This document shows, piece by piece, positions 8,335 to 17,578 of a stretch of DNA of 64,000 nt (positions are counted from its first letter, which is position 1; each line of letters starts with the position of its first letter). Under the pieces are notes generated by a model. The model was not told the DNA's origin, ran no database searches, and saw only the letters and a program-made list of their open reading frames with translations. Location of the stretch: positions 1-64,000 of the forward strand of contig UQIW01000012.1 of NCBI GenBank assembly GCA_900541235.1. Reading direction: 5' to 3'. Position numbers and translations under genes: made by a program. This stretch comes from an uncultured Collinsella sp. Lineage in GTDB: Bacteria; Actinomycetota; Coriobacteriia; Coriobacteriales; Coriobacteriaceae.

Positions 8335-8394
8335 TTTCCAAAAAGTTAACCACGTGTTAGTTTACTAAAGCGAACATAGACGTGGTTAACTTTT
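8335..8394 (+). promoter_or_regulatory. feo control region: long palindrome enclosing a DtxR-like box
   Basis: AAAAGTTAACCACGT (8341-8355) and its exact reverse complement (8380-8394) are perfect 15-bp arms. Between them lies the palindrome TTAGTTTACTAA (8357-8368), resembling a DtxR/IdeR/MntR operator core. The 17 bases at 8335-8351 recur exactly at 52334-52350 before the P-type ATPase locus. Iron-dependent repression of feo is the natural reading. Confidence 0.6.
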
Positions 8395-8436
8395 ATCGCG
8401 TCGATGTTGAGGACGAACTGACGTTAGGAGCCACTC

Positions 8437-8679
8437 ATGTCTTGCGGACCGCAGATGCCGGCCATGCCGCTTTCGATGGTAAAAGCGGGCGAAACCGTGC
8501 GCGTGTCTCGTGTAAAGGGCAATGAGGACATGAAGCACCACCTCAAGGACCTCGGCTTTGTCGAGGGCAACGAAATCCATGTGGTGAGCTCGAGTGGCGC
8601 CAATATCATCGTCACGGTGCTGGGCGCACGCTTTGGCATCGATTCCAAGGTTGCCATGCACATCATGACCGTCGGTTAG
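8437..8679 (+). CDS. feoA: FeoA-domain ferrous iron transport accessory protein (first)
   Basis: An 80-residue cytoplasmic protein with the SH3-like FeoA fold. It has an N-terminal Met/Cys-containing tail, PLSMVKAGETVRVSRVKG, and the family segment HLKDLGFVEGNEIHVV. FeoA proteins support GTP-dependent Fe(II) uptake by FeoB. It is the first gene of feoA-feoA-feoB, with a GGAG ribosome site 10 bp before the ATG. The tandem FeoA arrangement occurs in many anaerobes. Confidence 0.88.
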   Translation: MSCGPQMPAMPLSMVKAGETVRVSRVKGNEDMKHHLKDLGFVEGNEIHVVSSSGANIIVTVLGARFGIDSKVAMHIMTVG

Positions 8680-8718
8680 TCCGCAGCATTTCATAAAAAC
8701 CGAAAGGGGGACAAGAGG

Positions 8719-8940
8719 ATGAAGACGTTGGGTGACGTTAAGGTGGGCGAGAGCTCCACCATCGTCAAGCTTCACGGTGAGGGTGCGCTTCGCCGCCACC
8801 TTATGGACCTGGGGCTCATCAAGGGCACTTCGTTCAAGGTCGTGAAGGTTGCACCGCTCGGTGATCCGGTCGAGATCAACGTGCGCGGCTACGAGCTTTC
8901 CATCCGCAAGGAGGAGGCCGCCGTCGTCGAGGTCCAGTAA
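8719..8940 (+). CDS. feoA: FeoA-domain protein (second)
   Basis: A 73-residue FeoA paralogue, shorter than the first, with the conserved LRRHLMDLGLIKGTSFKVV segment and an ending EEAAVVEVQ. It starts 39 bp after the first feoA behind AAAGGGGGACAAGAGG, and feoB follows after 123 bp containing a DtxR-like palindrome. It probably works with FeoB at the inner face of the membrane. Confidence 0.88.
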   Translation: MKTLGDVKVGESSTIVKLHGEGALRRHLMDLGLIKGTSFKVVKVAPLGDPVEINVRGYELSIRKEEAAVVEVQ

Positions 8941-8968
8941 GGACTCTTGGCGCATATTTCTGCAGATA

Positions 8969-8988
8969 AAGTTAGGTTTTTCTAACTT
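8969..8988. promoter_or_regulatory. DtxR/IdeR-like box before feoB
   Basis: AAGTTAG and CTAACTT are perfect arms around GTTTTT. The core TTAGGTTTTTCTAA resembles the iron-box consensus of DtxR-family repressors. It implies feoB may have its own iron-regulated promoter or a second operator inside the operon. Confidence 0.6.
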
Positions 8989-9063
8989 AATGCAGCATCT
9001 TTGAAGCACATTATCCAGCCTGCGCGGAGAAAGCAGCGCAGGCACACAAGGAAGAAGGATTGA

Positions 9064-11391
9064 ATGGCGGATTCTCAGATCCATGTCGCGCTGGCGGGTA
9101 ACCCCAACTGCGGCAAGACCACGCTTTTCAACCTGATTACCGGCGCCAACGGCTACGTTGGCAACTGGCCCGGCGTCACGGTTGAGAAAAAGGAGGCCAA
9201 GCTCCTAAGCGACAAGAACGTTACCATCACGGACCTCCCCGGCATCTACTCGCTTTCCCCCTACAGCCCCGAGGAGCAATGCTCGCGCGATTACCTCATG
9301 AGCGGCGAGCCCGATGTCGTCGTTCAGGTGGTCGATGCCACCAACCTGGAGCGCAACCTGTACCTGGCACTTCAGGTTATCGAGACCGGCCTGCCCGTGG
9401 TCGTCGCCCTCAACATGGCCGACTTGGTCGAGAAGAACGGCGACAAGATCGACACCGACAAGCTCTCCAAGAAGCTCGGCTGCCCGGTCATGATGATCTC
9501 CGCTCTTAAGAACAAGGGCATCACGGAGCTGTTCGAGCAGGTTAAGAAGTCCGCTGCCTCCAAGGGCCAGGTGCCGGAGCACAAGTTCGACTCCTCCATC
9601 GAGGATGTCCTGACGCACATCGAGAACAACCTGCCGGCGAGCGTTCCCGCCAACAAGCGCCGCTATTACGCCGTCAAGCTGTTCGAGCGCGATGCGGACG
9701 CCTGCAAGCTCATCAACCTCACCAAGGAGAAGGCCGCTCGCGTGGAGCAGCTGGTCGCCCAGTGCGAGCAGGACTGCGACGACGATGCCGAGTCCATCAT
9801 CACCGGCGAGCGCTACGGCGTGATTGCCCACATCATTGACGAGTGCCTCACCAAGGCTCCGGCAAAGATGAGCACCTCCGAGAAGATCGACCGCGTGGTT
9901 ACCAACCGTATCCTGGGCCTGCCGATCTTTGTGGTCATCATGTTCTGCGTGTACTACATCGCCGTTTCCACCTTGGGCGGCACGGTGACCGACTTCACCA
10001 ACGACCAGCTCTTTGGCACCGACGGTTGGTATGTGCTCGGCCAGGGCCGCGACGCCTACGATGCGGCCGTCGAGGCAGCGGGCGATGCTGCCGATTCGGT
10101 CGACCCGGCGCAGTACGGCCCCTATGTCCCGGGTATCACCACCGTGGTGCACGACGCCCTTGTGGCGGGCGGCACCGAGGACGGTGGCCTGGTCGATTCG
10201 CTGGTCTGCGACGGTATCGTCGGCGGCCTGGGCGCCATCTTCGGCTTCGTCCCGCAGATGTTCCTGCTGTTCGTGATGCTGTCTTTCCTGGAGGACTGCG
10301 GCTACATGGCCCGCGTCGCCTTCATCATGGACCGCGTGTTCCGCCGCTTTGGCCTGTCCGGTAAGTCCTTTATCCCCATGCTCGTGTCCTCGGGCTGCGG
10401 CGTCCCCGGCGTCATGGCCACCAAGACCATCGAGAACGAGAAGGACCGCCGCATGACGGTCATGACCACCACGTTTATTCCCTGTGGCGCCAAGCTGCCG
10501 ATCATCGCCCTGCTCATGGGTTCCATCATCGGCGATTCTTCTACCACCGCCGCGTGGATCAGCCCGCTTTTCTACTTCCTGGGCGTCTTTGCCGTCATCG
10601 CCTCGGGCCTTATGCTCAAGAAGACCAAGCTCTTCGCCGGCCGCCCGACGCCGTTTGTTATGGAGCTTCCTGCCTACCACTTCCCGGCGATCCGCTCTTG
10701 GGCGCTGCACGTGTGGGAGCGCTGCTGGGCCTTTATCAAGAAGGCCGGCACGGTCATCTTTGCGTCCACTGTCGTGGTTTGGTTCCTGTCCAACTTTGGT
10801 AGCTATAACGGTTCCTTTGGCTTCCTGCCTGCGATGGACGGCATCCCCGAGGAGTTTATGGACTACTCCGTGCTTGCCATGCTGGGCAACCTGGTCGCTT
10901 GGATCTTCGCCCCGCTCGGCTTTAGCACCTGGCAGGCCACCGCGCTGACTGTCTCTGGCCTCGTCGCCAAGGAGAACGTCGTCGCCACCGCCGGCTCGCT
11001 GCTGTCCGTCGCCGACGCGGGCGAGACCGACCCGAGCCTGTGGACCGCGTTTGCCGGCATGTTCCCCACCATGGGCGCCTGCGTTGCCTTCGGCGCGTTC
11101 AACCTGCTGTGCGCTCCGTGCTTTGCCGCTATGGGTACCATCCGCAACCAGATGAATTCCGGCAAGTGGACCGCGATTGCCCTCGGCTACGAGTGCGCCT
11201 TCGCTTGGGTGATCGGCCTGTTCATCAACCAGTTCTATAACCTGCTTGTCCTTGGGCAGTTTGGCTTCTGGACGATTGTGGCCATCGTGCTGCTGGTTGC
11301 GATGCTCTTCCAGATCTTCCGTCCCATGCCCAAGCATGCATGGACCGACGAGGACGAGACCAACACTGCTTCCGCCGCAGTTTCCGCTTAA
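9064..11391 (+). CDS. feoB: Ferrous iron transporter FeoB
   Basis: The 775-residue Fe(II) permease with an N-terminal G-protein domain. G1 is AGNPNCGKTTLFN, the switch segment is NWPGVTVEKKEA, G3 is DLPGIYSL and G4 is NMAD. A helical linker to about residue 260 leads into a membrane domain of roughly eight to ten segments with the Gate motifs (for example SSGCGVPGVMATKTIEN and FIPCGAKLPI). An unusual acidic, Ala-rich periplasmic loop lies at about residues 310-375. The length is typical. Two FeoA genes precede it and a Cys-rich FeoB partner follows. Confidence 0.96.
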   Translation: MADSQIHVALAGNPNCGKTTLFNLITGANGYVGNWPGVTVEKKEAKLLSDKNVTITDLPGIYSLSPYSPEEQCSRDYLMSGEPDVVVQVVDATNLERNLYLALQVIETGLPVVVALNMADLVEKNGDKIDTDKLSKKLGCPVMMISALKNKGITELFEQVKKSAASKGQVPEHKFDSSIEDVLTHIENNLPASVPANKRRYYAVKLFERDADACKLINLTKEKAARVEQLVAQCEQDCDDDAESIITGERYGVIAHIIDECLTKAPAKMSTSEKIDRVVTNRILGLPIFVVIMFCVYYIAVSTLGGTVTDFTNDQLFGTDGWYVLGQGRDAYDAAVEAAGDAADSVDPAQYGPYVPGITTVVHDALVAGGTEDGGLVDSLVCDGIVGGLGAIFGFVPQMFLLFVMLSFLEDCGYMARVAFIMDRVFRRFGLSGKSFIPMLVSSGCGVPGVMATKTIENEKDRRMTVMTTTFIPCGAKLPIIALLMGSIIGDSSTTAAWISPLFYFLGVFAVIASGLMLKKTKLFAGRPTPFVMELPAYHFPAIRSWALHVWERCWAFIKKAGTVIFASTVVVWFLSNFGSYNGSFGFLPAMDGIPEEFMDYSVLAMLGNLVAWIFAPLGFSTWQATALTVSGLVAKENVVATAGSLLSVADAGETDPSLWTAFAGMFPTMGACVAFGAFNLLCAPCFAAMGTIRNQMNSGKWTAIALGYECAFAWVIGLFINQFYNLLVLGQFGFWTIVAIVLLVAMLFQIFRPMPKHAWTDEDETNTASAAVSA

Positions 11392-11420
11392 GTCCGAATA
11401 AGGATTAACCCCTTTTCACG

Positions 11421-11452
11421 AGCCCGGGTGTCCCAGCGACCCCGGGCTTTTT
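11421..11452 (+). terminator. Intrinsic terminator after feoB
   Basis: AGCCCGGG (11421-11428) pairs with CCCGGGCT (11441-11448), followed by a T run. The Cys-rich gene beyond it must be reached by read-through or its own promoter. Confidence 0.85.
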
Positions 11453-11512
11453 GTGCATGGGAGACAGATTACTTTGCCCCAGAAGTTAAGATGTGGCGTT
11501 TCCGCAGATAAA

Positions 11513-11547
11513 ACCGACCAAAATAAACCTGTCCCTTTTTGGTAGGT
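11513..11547 (-). repeat. GGGACAGG-core hairpin repeat
   Basis: ACCGACCAAAA and TTTTTGGTAGGT form an imperfect stem. The loop holds CCTGTCCC, the reverse complement of the GGGACAGG core seen in six other copies here. It sits just before the FeoB-associated gene. Confidence 0.6.
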
Positions 11548-11593
11548 GGAGAATGGGGTAAAGTAAGTGATGGTTAACTAGAGGAGGCTTGCT

Positions 11594-11794
11594 ATGGCAC
11601 CTATCGATATTGTTGTACTGGCTGTTATCGGCGTTGCGTTTGTCGCGGTATGCGTGCGCGTCTACCGCAAGGGCACCTGCGCCGACTGCGCTCAGGGTGG
11701 CGTTTGCACGGGGCATTGCTCCAACAAAAAGACGTGCGCCGCACTTAAGGGCGTAGACAAAATCGCCGAAGACTTGGGCCGCGGAATCAAGTAA
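11594..11794 (+). CDS. FeoB-associated Cys-rich membrane protein
   Basis: A 66-residue protein with one N-terminal membrane helix (residues 4-22) and a short tail rich in cysteine (GTCADCAQGGVCTGHC, then KKTC). This is the pattern of the small FeoB-associated family found next to feoB in Gram-positive bacteria, thought to help iron handling at the membrane. The start has a strong AGAGGAGG ribosome site. It is separated from feoB by a terminator and a hairpin repeat, so it may be expressed on its own. Confidence 0.8.
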   Translation: MAPIDIVVLAVIGVAFVAVCVRVYRKGTCADCAQGGVCTGHCSNKKTCAALKGVDKIAEDLGRGIK

Positions 11795-11807
11795 GGCCCA
11801 GACATCT

Positions 11808-11842
11808 AAGCGCCTCGCGAGCATCCGTTCGCGGGGCGCTTT
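11808..11842 (+). terminator. Intrinsic terminator after the FeoB-associated gene
   Basis: AAGCGCC-TCGCGA pairs with TTCGCG-GGGCGCTT, with a short T run. Confidence 0.7.
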
Positions 11843-11898
11843 GCGCATTTGAGGGAGAGCGCGGCGAGTCGAAGAGTATTTTGGGGTCTCGTTAAATC

Positions 11899-11969
11899 AG
11901 TTGCGGTGAAATACGGACTGTTTTGGCTGTCAAAGGCCTCATCTACTCCGTATTCCACCGCAACTTTTT
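11899..11969. repeat. 67-nt hairpin repeat, copy 1 (terminator-like)
   Basis: Starts AGTTGCGGTGAAATACGGA and ends with the complementary TCCGTATTCCACCGCAACT, then T5. It lies between convergent genes and probably terminates both. Copies at 20300 and 24157 have the same length and outer arms. Confidence 0.75.
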
Positions 11970-11979
11970 ATGGGGTGGG

Positions 11980-12684
11980 CTAGAGACGCTGCATGCGGTA
12001 CCCGACACCCATGTGCGTCTGAATCATCTTGGGGTGAGAGGGGTCTGCCTCGATCTTCTTGCGCAGGGTGCGCATGAACACGCGCAGGCTCGCCAGATCG
12101 CTGTCCCAGCTCGTGCCCCATATCTCGCGGGTGATGAAGGTGTGGGTAAGCACCTTGTCGACGTTTTTCGCTAGAAGGACGAGCAATTTGTACTCGGTTG
12201 GGGTGAGCGAGAGCTCGCGTCCGTCTTTCGTCGCGTATCCCGCGGCGTAGTCGATATGCAACGGACCGTTGTCGAACGTGCTCGCTTCTGTCGACTCGCT
12301 CGACGCCATCGAGGAGCGCCTCAAATTCGCACGTACGCGCGCGAGCAACTCATCCACAGAAAAGGGCTTGGTGAGGTAGTCGTCTGCCCCTGCGTCAAGT
12401 GCTGCAATCTTGTCGGAATCTTCGGTGCGCGCCGAAATGACGATAATGGGGACTGCCGACCAGCTTCGGATCTTCGTGATGACCTCGATACCGTCAATGT
12501 CGGGAAGGCCGAGGTCGAGCATGATGAGGCTGGGGCCGTGCGACACCGCATCCATGATGGCGGCCTGGCCGTTGCAAACCTTGCTCACGACATAGCCGTG
12601 GAGGTCAAGCGCGGTCGAAACGAGGTTTTGAACGGTCGGGTCATCTTCGACCAGGAGGATGCGTGGCTTAGCGGCATTATTCAT
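11980..12684 (-). CDS. kdpE: KdpE response regulator
   Basis: An OmpR-family response regulator of 234 residues, partner of KdpD in controlling the Kdp potassium pump. The receiver domain has the acidic pair (LLVEDD), the phosphorylated Asp in LIMLDLGLPDIDG and the conserved Lys in YLTKPFS. The C-terminal winged helix contains LSLTPTEYKLLVLLAKN and MGVGYRM. The ATG at 12684 overlaps the last codons of kdpD by 8 bases, and longer frames upstream are only overlap with kdpD. It is transcribed away from kdpFABC. Confidence 0.92.
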   Translation of the reverse strand: MNNAAKPRILLVEDDPTVQNLVSTALDLHGYVVSKVCNGQAAIMDAVSHGPSLIMLDLGLPDIDGIEVITKIRSWSAVPIIVISARTEDSDKIAALDAGADDYLTKPFSVDELLARVRANLRRSSMASSESTEASTFDNGPLHIDYAAGYATKDGRELSLTPTEYKLLVLLAKNVDKVLTHTFITREIWGTSWDSDLASLRVFMRTLRKKIEADPSHPKMIQTHMGVGYRMQRL

Positions 12685-15404
12685 GAATCTCGATCTCCTC
12701 GGCGGGCAGGGTAAAACGGAAGACGGCCCCACGGGGGTGGTTGTCGCGAACTTCGATGACACCGCCATGCGCCTCCACGATGGAACGGCAGAGTGACAGC
12801 CCAAGGCCGATGCTTCGACGCGAATCCACGGGCCGCGTATTGCTTGAGGTGAAGAAGCGCTCAAAGATATGAGGCTTGTCGCAGTCTGCCACACCCGGCC
12901 CATCGTCTGCGACGTCCACCACGACGAACGCACCCTCGCGACGTGCGCTGATGGTGACAGTCGAGTCCTCGGGCGTGTATTTGAAAGCGTTCATGATGAG
13001 ATTCGTAAGCACCTGCATGATGAGATGGACGTCGATGCGTACCAGCAGGATGTCGTCAGTGTGGTCGATGGTGACGGTACGTCCATGCGATGCTTGGGCG
13101 ACATGGCTGAGGGCGGCCTCGATGACCTCGTCGATGAGCTCGGATGTTAAGTTGAGGCGAATGGTGCCGTCCTTGACGCGTGTGATGGCGAGGAGGTTCT
13201 CCACGGTATCGATAAGCCAGAGGGAGTCGTCGTAGATGGCATCGGCAAGATCGCAGCGTTGTTCGAGGCTGAGCTTCTCGTCACTCTTCCGAAGGATTGC
13301 CGCAGATCCGGATATAGCCGTGAGGGGTGTCCTCAAATCGTGGCCGATGGAGCGCAAAAGGTTGGCGCGCAGCTGCTCGTTTTTCGCCAAGACCGCAGCC
13401 TCTTCGCGCTCTTGCGCCGCCCGATCGCTTTCGAGCGCCAAGGCGCATTCACCTACGATAGATAGGACGATCGAATGCTCGAAGGCTTCGATCTCGCGCC
13501 CCTCCAGGGCGATACCGATGACACCGAATACCTTGTCGCCGGTGCGAACCGCGAGGTAGAGACAGCGCGCCTCAGGCAGGGTCCGCGTGCTTGCGCCCGC
13601 GCGCTTGTTGTTGGTGTAGGTCCAGGTTGCAACGGCGCGCTCGTAGTCGGTGAGCAGCGACGCGGATCGGTTTTCGGTGCCAGCGGACTCATAGAGCGCC
13701 TTGCCGAGCGTGCCGTGTTCGGCGGGGTAGAAGACCACGTCGAGTTTTAGCAGTTTGACGAGTTGGTTCATGGCGACGCGGGCGCACTCCTCCGCGCTAT
13801 GGGCTTGCTGCAAGAGCTGGTTCGTTTCGAGGAGTACGCGCGTTTTGAATGCGTTCTCGGCGGATGTACGGGCGTTGTCGGCGATGCGCGCAGTTAACTC
13901 GCCGGCGACCATAGCGGTAGCGAACATGATGCCGAACGTGACCAGATAGCTTCGGTCGTAGCTGGCGAGCGAAAACAGAGGTGTGACGAAGCAGAAGTTG
14001 TAAAGCACTACAGAGAGCACGCTCGATACGATCGTGCAGATACGCCCCGTCGTGGTGACGGCGGTCAGCAGGGCCGTGAGGATATAGAGGGATATGATGC
14101 TGGAATCGGCAAATCCCAGATGGCGGAAAGCCGTGCCGATCGCCGTGGCGGCAAGAGAGAGGGCCAGCGTGCGAAGCACGTTTCGGCTGCTGGGCGGCTG
14201 CGGGGCGAGCGCATGGCGGCGTCCTTTGGGTCGGGAGGGCGGAGTCGACTGTTCTGGAATGATGTAAATGTCGAGGTTCGGGGCGAATGTTATGAGCTGT
14301 TCTACGAGAGATTTGCGGCCGAAGAGGGCCTGACGGACGCTGCTGCGCTCACCCGTGCGCCCCATGACGATCTTCGAAATACCCGACAGGCGCGCGAACT
14401 CGGAAATCTGAAACGCGATGTCGTCGCCATAGACGGTTTCCATATGTGCTCCGAGCTGCTCGGCTAGGGCGATATTGGCTGCAAGCTTGGCGCGCTCATC
14501 ATCGCTCATGGCTTGCGTGCGCGGGCTCTCTACGAACAGGGCGACGAGCTCGCTGCGAAACGCTTTCGCCATGCGTGCGGCGGCACGGACGATGCGGGGA
14601 TTGGTCGGCGCCGGGGAGACGCAGACTAAGATACGCTCCCTGGTGTAGTAGTCACGGTTTCCCAGCACGCGTGCGGCGTCTGTGAGGTGGCCGGTGCGAT
14701 CGGCGCAGCGCGATTTCTCGGAGTGCGGTGAGGTTCTCGACGGTAAAAAAATGCTGTTGCGCTCGGTCGGCTTGTGCGGGACGGTAGACGAGGCCGGCGC
14801 GAAGGCGCTCAAGTAGGTCTTCGGGCTCTATGTCGACGAGCTCGACTTGGTCGGCATCATCGAAGATACGGTCGGGGATTCGTTCGCTCACGACAACGCC
14901 GGTGATGGATGCAACCATGTCGTTTAGGCTCTCGATATGCTGAACGTTCACGGTCGTATAGACGTCGATGCCCGCATGTAGAAGTTCCTCGACGTCTTGA
15001 TAGCGTTTGTCGTGGCGAGACCCCGGCGCATTCGTATGGGCGAGCTCGTCGACAAGGATGAGCTGAGGGGCGCGTTCGATAGCCGCATCTAGATCGAACT
15101 CGCTGAGCGCAATGCCGTTGTGCTCGATGAGTTTACAGAGCACGTTCTCAAGCCCTTGTGCAAGATGGGCAGTTGCCGGACGTTCGTGCGGCTCGATGTA
15201 TCCCGCGACGACGTCGACACCTCGCCGCTTGGCGGCGTGGGCGGCTTGAAGCATTGCATAGGTTTTGCCTGTGCCAGCAGCGTAGCCAAAGAAAATCTTG
15301 AGGTGTCCCCGGCTGGTTCGAGCGTCATCGGCGACCTCGTCTTTCTCAATTGCCTTGAGGATGAGGTCTGGATTGACGCGAGTGTCCGATGCGTCGCGCT
15401 GCAT
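12677..15404 (-). pseudogene. kdpD: KdpD sensor histidine kinase, interrupted by a frameshift
   Basis: Two overlapping frames together make a full KdpD. The first part (15404 down to about 14710) carries the Walker-type FFGYAAGTGKTYAML, the DELAHTNAPGSRHDKR motif and ends near LTALREIALR. The second (about 14710 down to 12677) continues in another frame with CADRTGHLTDAARV, the universal-stress-like domain, four membrane helices, the GHDLRTPLTAISGS histidine box and the ATPase boxes. Family proteins run straight across this point (LRELALRRTADR in E. coli), so one net base change near 14700-14715 breaks the frame. The first half alone stops at 14652. A sequencing error, a recent mutation or recoding are all possible. 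Start 15404 has an AGAAAGG ribosome site. Confidence 0.85.
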
Positions 15405-15592
15405 AGCGTAGCCTTTCTGAAGCGTTGTCCATGCGTGCATATGCGGCGAGGACGCCACTGTATGCTCGCGAGGTCGAGTATAGGCGCACTGCAGCCGCAA
15501 TAGTGCTTTCTACCTGCATCTTTACGGCATCTTAAGGTCGTGAGCCCCAGCCCTCACGCCTCTTTAATCCCTAGAAGCGTTTACTGTCCCCA

Positions 15593-15614
15593 GACGCTTG
15601 CGAGAGCAGGCGTC
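15593..15614 (+). promoter_or_regulatory. GAGA-tetraloop hairpin in the kdpFABC leader
   Basis: GACGCTTGC and GCAGGCGTC pair over nine positions, including one G-U, with a GAGA (GNRA-type) loop. It lies 35 bp before kdpF in the 244-bp gap between the divergent kdpD and kdpFABC. No T run follows, so it is not a plain terminator; an RNA-level role is possible. No clear KdpE box was identified. Confidence 0.4.
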
Positions 15615-15648
15615 CGAGACATCGGGCCGCGCGTGAAAGGGGCGGTAA

Positions 15649-15735
15649 ATGAACATCCTCATTCCCATCATCGGAGTCGTCTGCATTGGACTCCTTATCT
15701 ATTACATCTACATTCTGATGAGGAGTGATTCGTAA
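15649..15735 (+). CDS. kdpF: KdpF small subunit of the K+-transporting ATPase
   Basis: A 28-residue peptide, MNILIPIIGVVCIGLLIYYI followed by YILMRSDS. It is a single membrane helix of the length and position expected for KdpF, which stabilises the KdpFABC complex in lipid. The start follows GAAAGGGGCGGTAA, and the stop is three bases before the kdpA start. Confidence 0.85.
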   Translation: MNILIPIIGVVCIGLLIYYIYILMRSDS

Positions 15736-15738
15736 ACT

Positions 15739-17562
15739 ATGGACGCTGCGATTCAGTACATCTTGTACTTTGCCGTGCTCGTCGTCCTGGCCGTTCCGCT
15801 CGGTCGGTTCATGGCCCATATCATGGATGGTGAGCATACGTTCCTGTCGCCTGTGATTGCTCCTGTGGAGCGCGGCGTCTATCGTCTGCTTCGCATCGAC
15901 GCGGCAGAGCAGATGGGGTGTAGGCGCTATCTGGCGAGCGTGCTGGTCTTTTCGGGGATCGGCCTCGTGGCTCTTGTGGCACTCCAGGCGCTTCAGTCCT
16001 TCTTGCCAGGCAATCCCCAGCACCTGCCGGGTGTGTCATTGGACCTGTCGTTCAACACGGCTGCTTCCTTCATAACCAACACCAACTGGCAATCCTATTC
16101 CGGTGAGACCACCCTGTCCTACCTTGTGCAGTTCATGGGCCTCACCGTGCAGAACTTCGTTTCCGCTGGCACCGGTATCGCGGTCATGTTCGCGCTGATC
16201 CGCGGCTTCCGTCAGGTCAAGGAGCAGGGTCTAGGTTCCTTCTGGGTCGACCTCACCCGCACCGTCCTGTATGTGCTCATCCCGCTGAACCTCGTGTTCG
16301 GCATCTGCCTGGCTGCCGGTGGCGTCATCTCCAACTTCCAGCCGGCTCAGAAGGCTGAGCTCGTAGAGCCCGTCGCTGTTCAGCCTAATGCAGACGGCGG
16401 CTGGAGCGTCATCGACGGCGCCCAGATCGAGGGCGACGCGGTCAAGGTCGACGGCAAGGTTGTCGAGGGCGCGCGCGTGGTCACCGAGCAGTTCCTGCCC
16501 CAGGGTCCCGCGGCTCCCCAGGTCGCCATCAAGCAGTCCGGCACCAACGGAGGCGGCTTCTTCGGCGTGAACTCCGCCCATCCGTATGAGAACCCCAGTG
16601 CCTTCACCAACATCATCGAGATGACCAGCCTGCTGCTGATCCCGGCCGCCTGTTGCTTCACCTTCGGTATCGGCGTCAAGAACACCAAGCAGGGCAAGGC
16701 CATCTTTGCCGCCATGTTCATCCTGCTGGTGATCTTCACCGGCATCATCGCCGTCAACGAGCATGCGGGCACCCCGCAGCTGGCCGATGGCGGAGCGGTC
16801 AATATCGAGATGACCGACGGCCAGGCCGGCGGCAACATGGAGGGCAAGGAGAGCCGCTTTGGCATCGCCTCCTCTTCCACCTGGTCCGCTTTCACGACGG
16901 CTGCTTCCAACGGCTCGGTTAACTCCATGCACGACTCCTACACCCCGCTGGGCGGTTTTGTCCAGATGCTCCAGATTGCTCTGGGCGAGGTCGTCTTCGG
17001 CGGCGTGGGCTGCGGCCTGTACGGCATGATCGGCTTCGCCATCCTCACAGTGTTCATCGCCGGCCTCATGGTCGGACGCACGCCTGAGTTCCTGGGCAAG
17101 AAGATCGAGCCGGGCGAGATGCGCTGGGCGGTTGTCCTGTGCTTGGCAACTCCGTTTGCCATTCTGGTGTGCTCGGCCATCGCCTGCATGGTGCCCGGTC
17201 TTGCCGACCAGCTCAACAACGGTGGCGCGCACGGCTTCTCCGAGGTGCTGTATGCCTTCACCTCATGCGGCGGCAACAACGGCTCGGCGTTTGCAGGCAT
17301 GAACTGCAACATTCCCTGGATCAACGTCATGCTCGGCCTCGAGACGCTGTTCGCCCGCTTCATGCCCATCATCGGTACGCTGGCTATCGCCGGCTCGCTG
17401 GCCAAGAAGGGTAAGGTCGCCGAGAGCGCCGGTACCCTGTCTACCACCAACGGCATGTTCGTATTCCTGCTCGTGTTCATCGTTCTGCTGATCGGTGCCC
17501 TGAGCTTCTTCCCGGCCCTGGCGCTTGGCCCCGTTGCCGAGTTCTTCCAGATGATTGCGTAA
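15739..17562 (+). CDS. kdpA: K+-transporting ATPase subunit KdpA
   Basis: The 607-residue potassium-binding and translocating subunit, with about ten membrane helices and four pore loops. These include FNTAASFITNTNWQSYSGE, QSGTNGGGFFGVNSAHPYEN, TAASNGSVNSMHDSYTPLGG and FTSCGGNNGSAFAGM. It is somewhat longer than the E. coli protein (about 557), with an extra external stretch near residues 210-265. The ATG lies just after kdpF. KdpA, KdpB and KdpC follow in the standard order. Confidence 0.95.
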   Translation: MDAAIQYILYFAVLVVLAVPLGRFMAHIMDGEHTFLSPVIAPVERGVYRLLRIDAAEQMGCRRYLASVLVFSGIGLVALVALQALQSFLPGNPQHLPGVSLDLSFNTAASFITNTNWQSYSGETTLSYLVQFMGLTVQNFVSAGTGIAVMFALIRGFRQVKEQGLGSFWVDLTRTVLYVLIPLNLVFGICLAAGGVISNFQPAQKAELVEPVAVQPNADGGWSVIDGAQIEGDAVKVDGKVVEGARVVTEQFLPQGPAAPQVAIKQSGTNGGGFFGVNSAHPYENPSAFTNIIEMTSLLLIPAACCFTFGIGVKNTKQGKAIFAAMFILLVIFTGIIAVNEHAGTPQLADGGAVNIEMTDGQAGGNMEGKESRFGIASSSTWSAFTTAASNGSVNSMHDSYTPLGGFVQMLQIALGEVVFGGVGCGLYGMIGFAILTVFIAGLMVGRTPEFLGKKIEPGEMRWAVVLCLATPFAILVCSAIACMVPGLADQLNNGGAHGFSEVLYAFTSCGGNNGSAFAGMNCNIPWINVMLGLETLFARFMPIIGTLAIAGSLAKKGKVAESAGTLSTTNGMFVFLLVFIVLLIGALSFFPALALGPVAEFFQMIA

Positions 17563-17578
17563 AGGAGGGCGCAGATTT

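Noticed and set aside
9205..11337. 710-codon minus-strand frame opposite feoB
   Set aside because: Shadow of FeoB with the low-complexity composition (A, G, H, D, V) typical of antisense frames in this genome.
15405..15648. c-di-AMP (ydaO-type) riboswitch before kdpFABC
   Set aside because: Such riboswitches control kdp in some Bacillus, and this leader has a GAGA hairpin. The conserved GGGGGAACC-type blocks of the ydaO motif are not present, so only a hairpin is reported.
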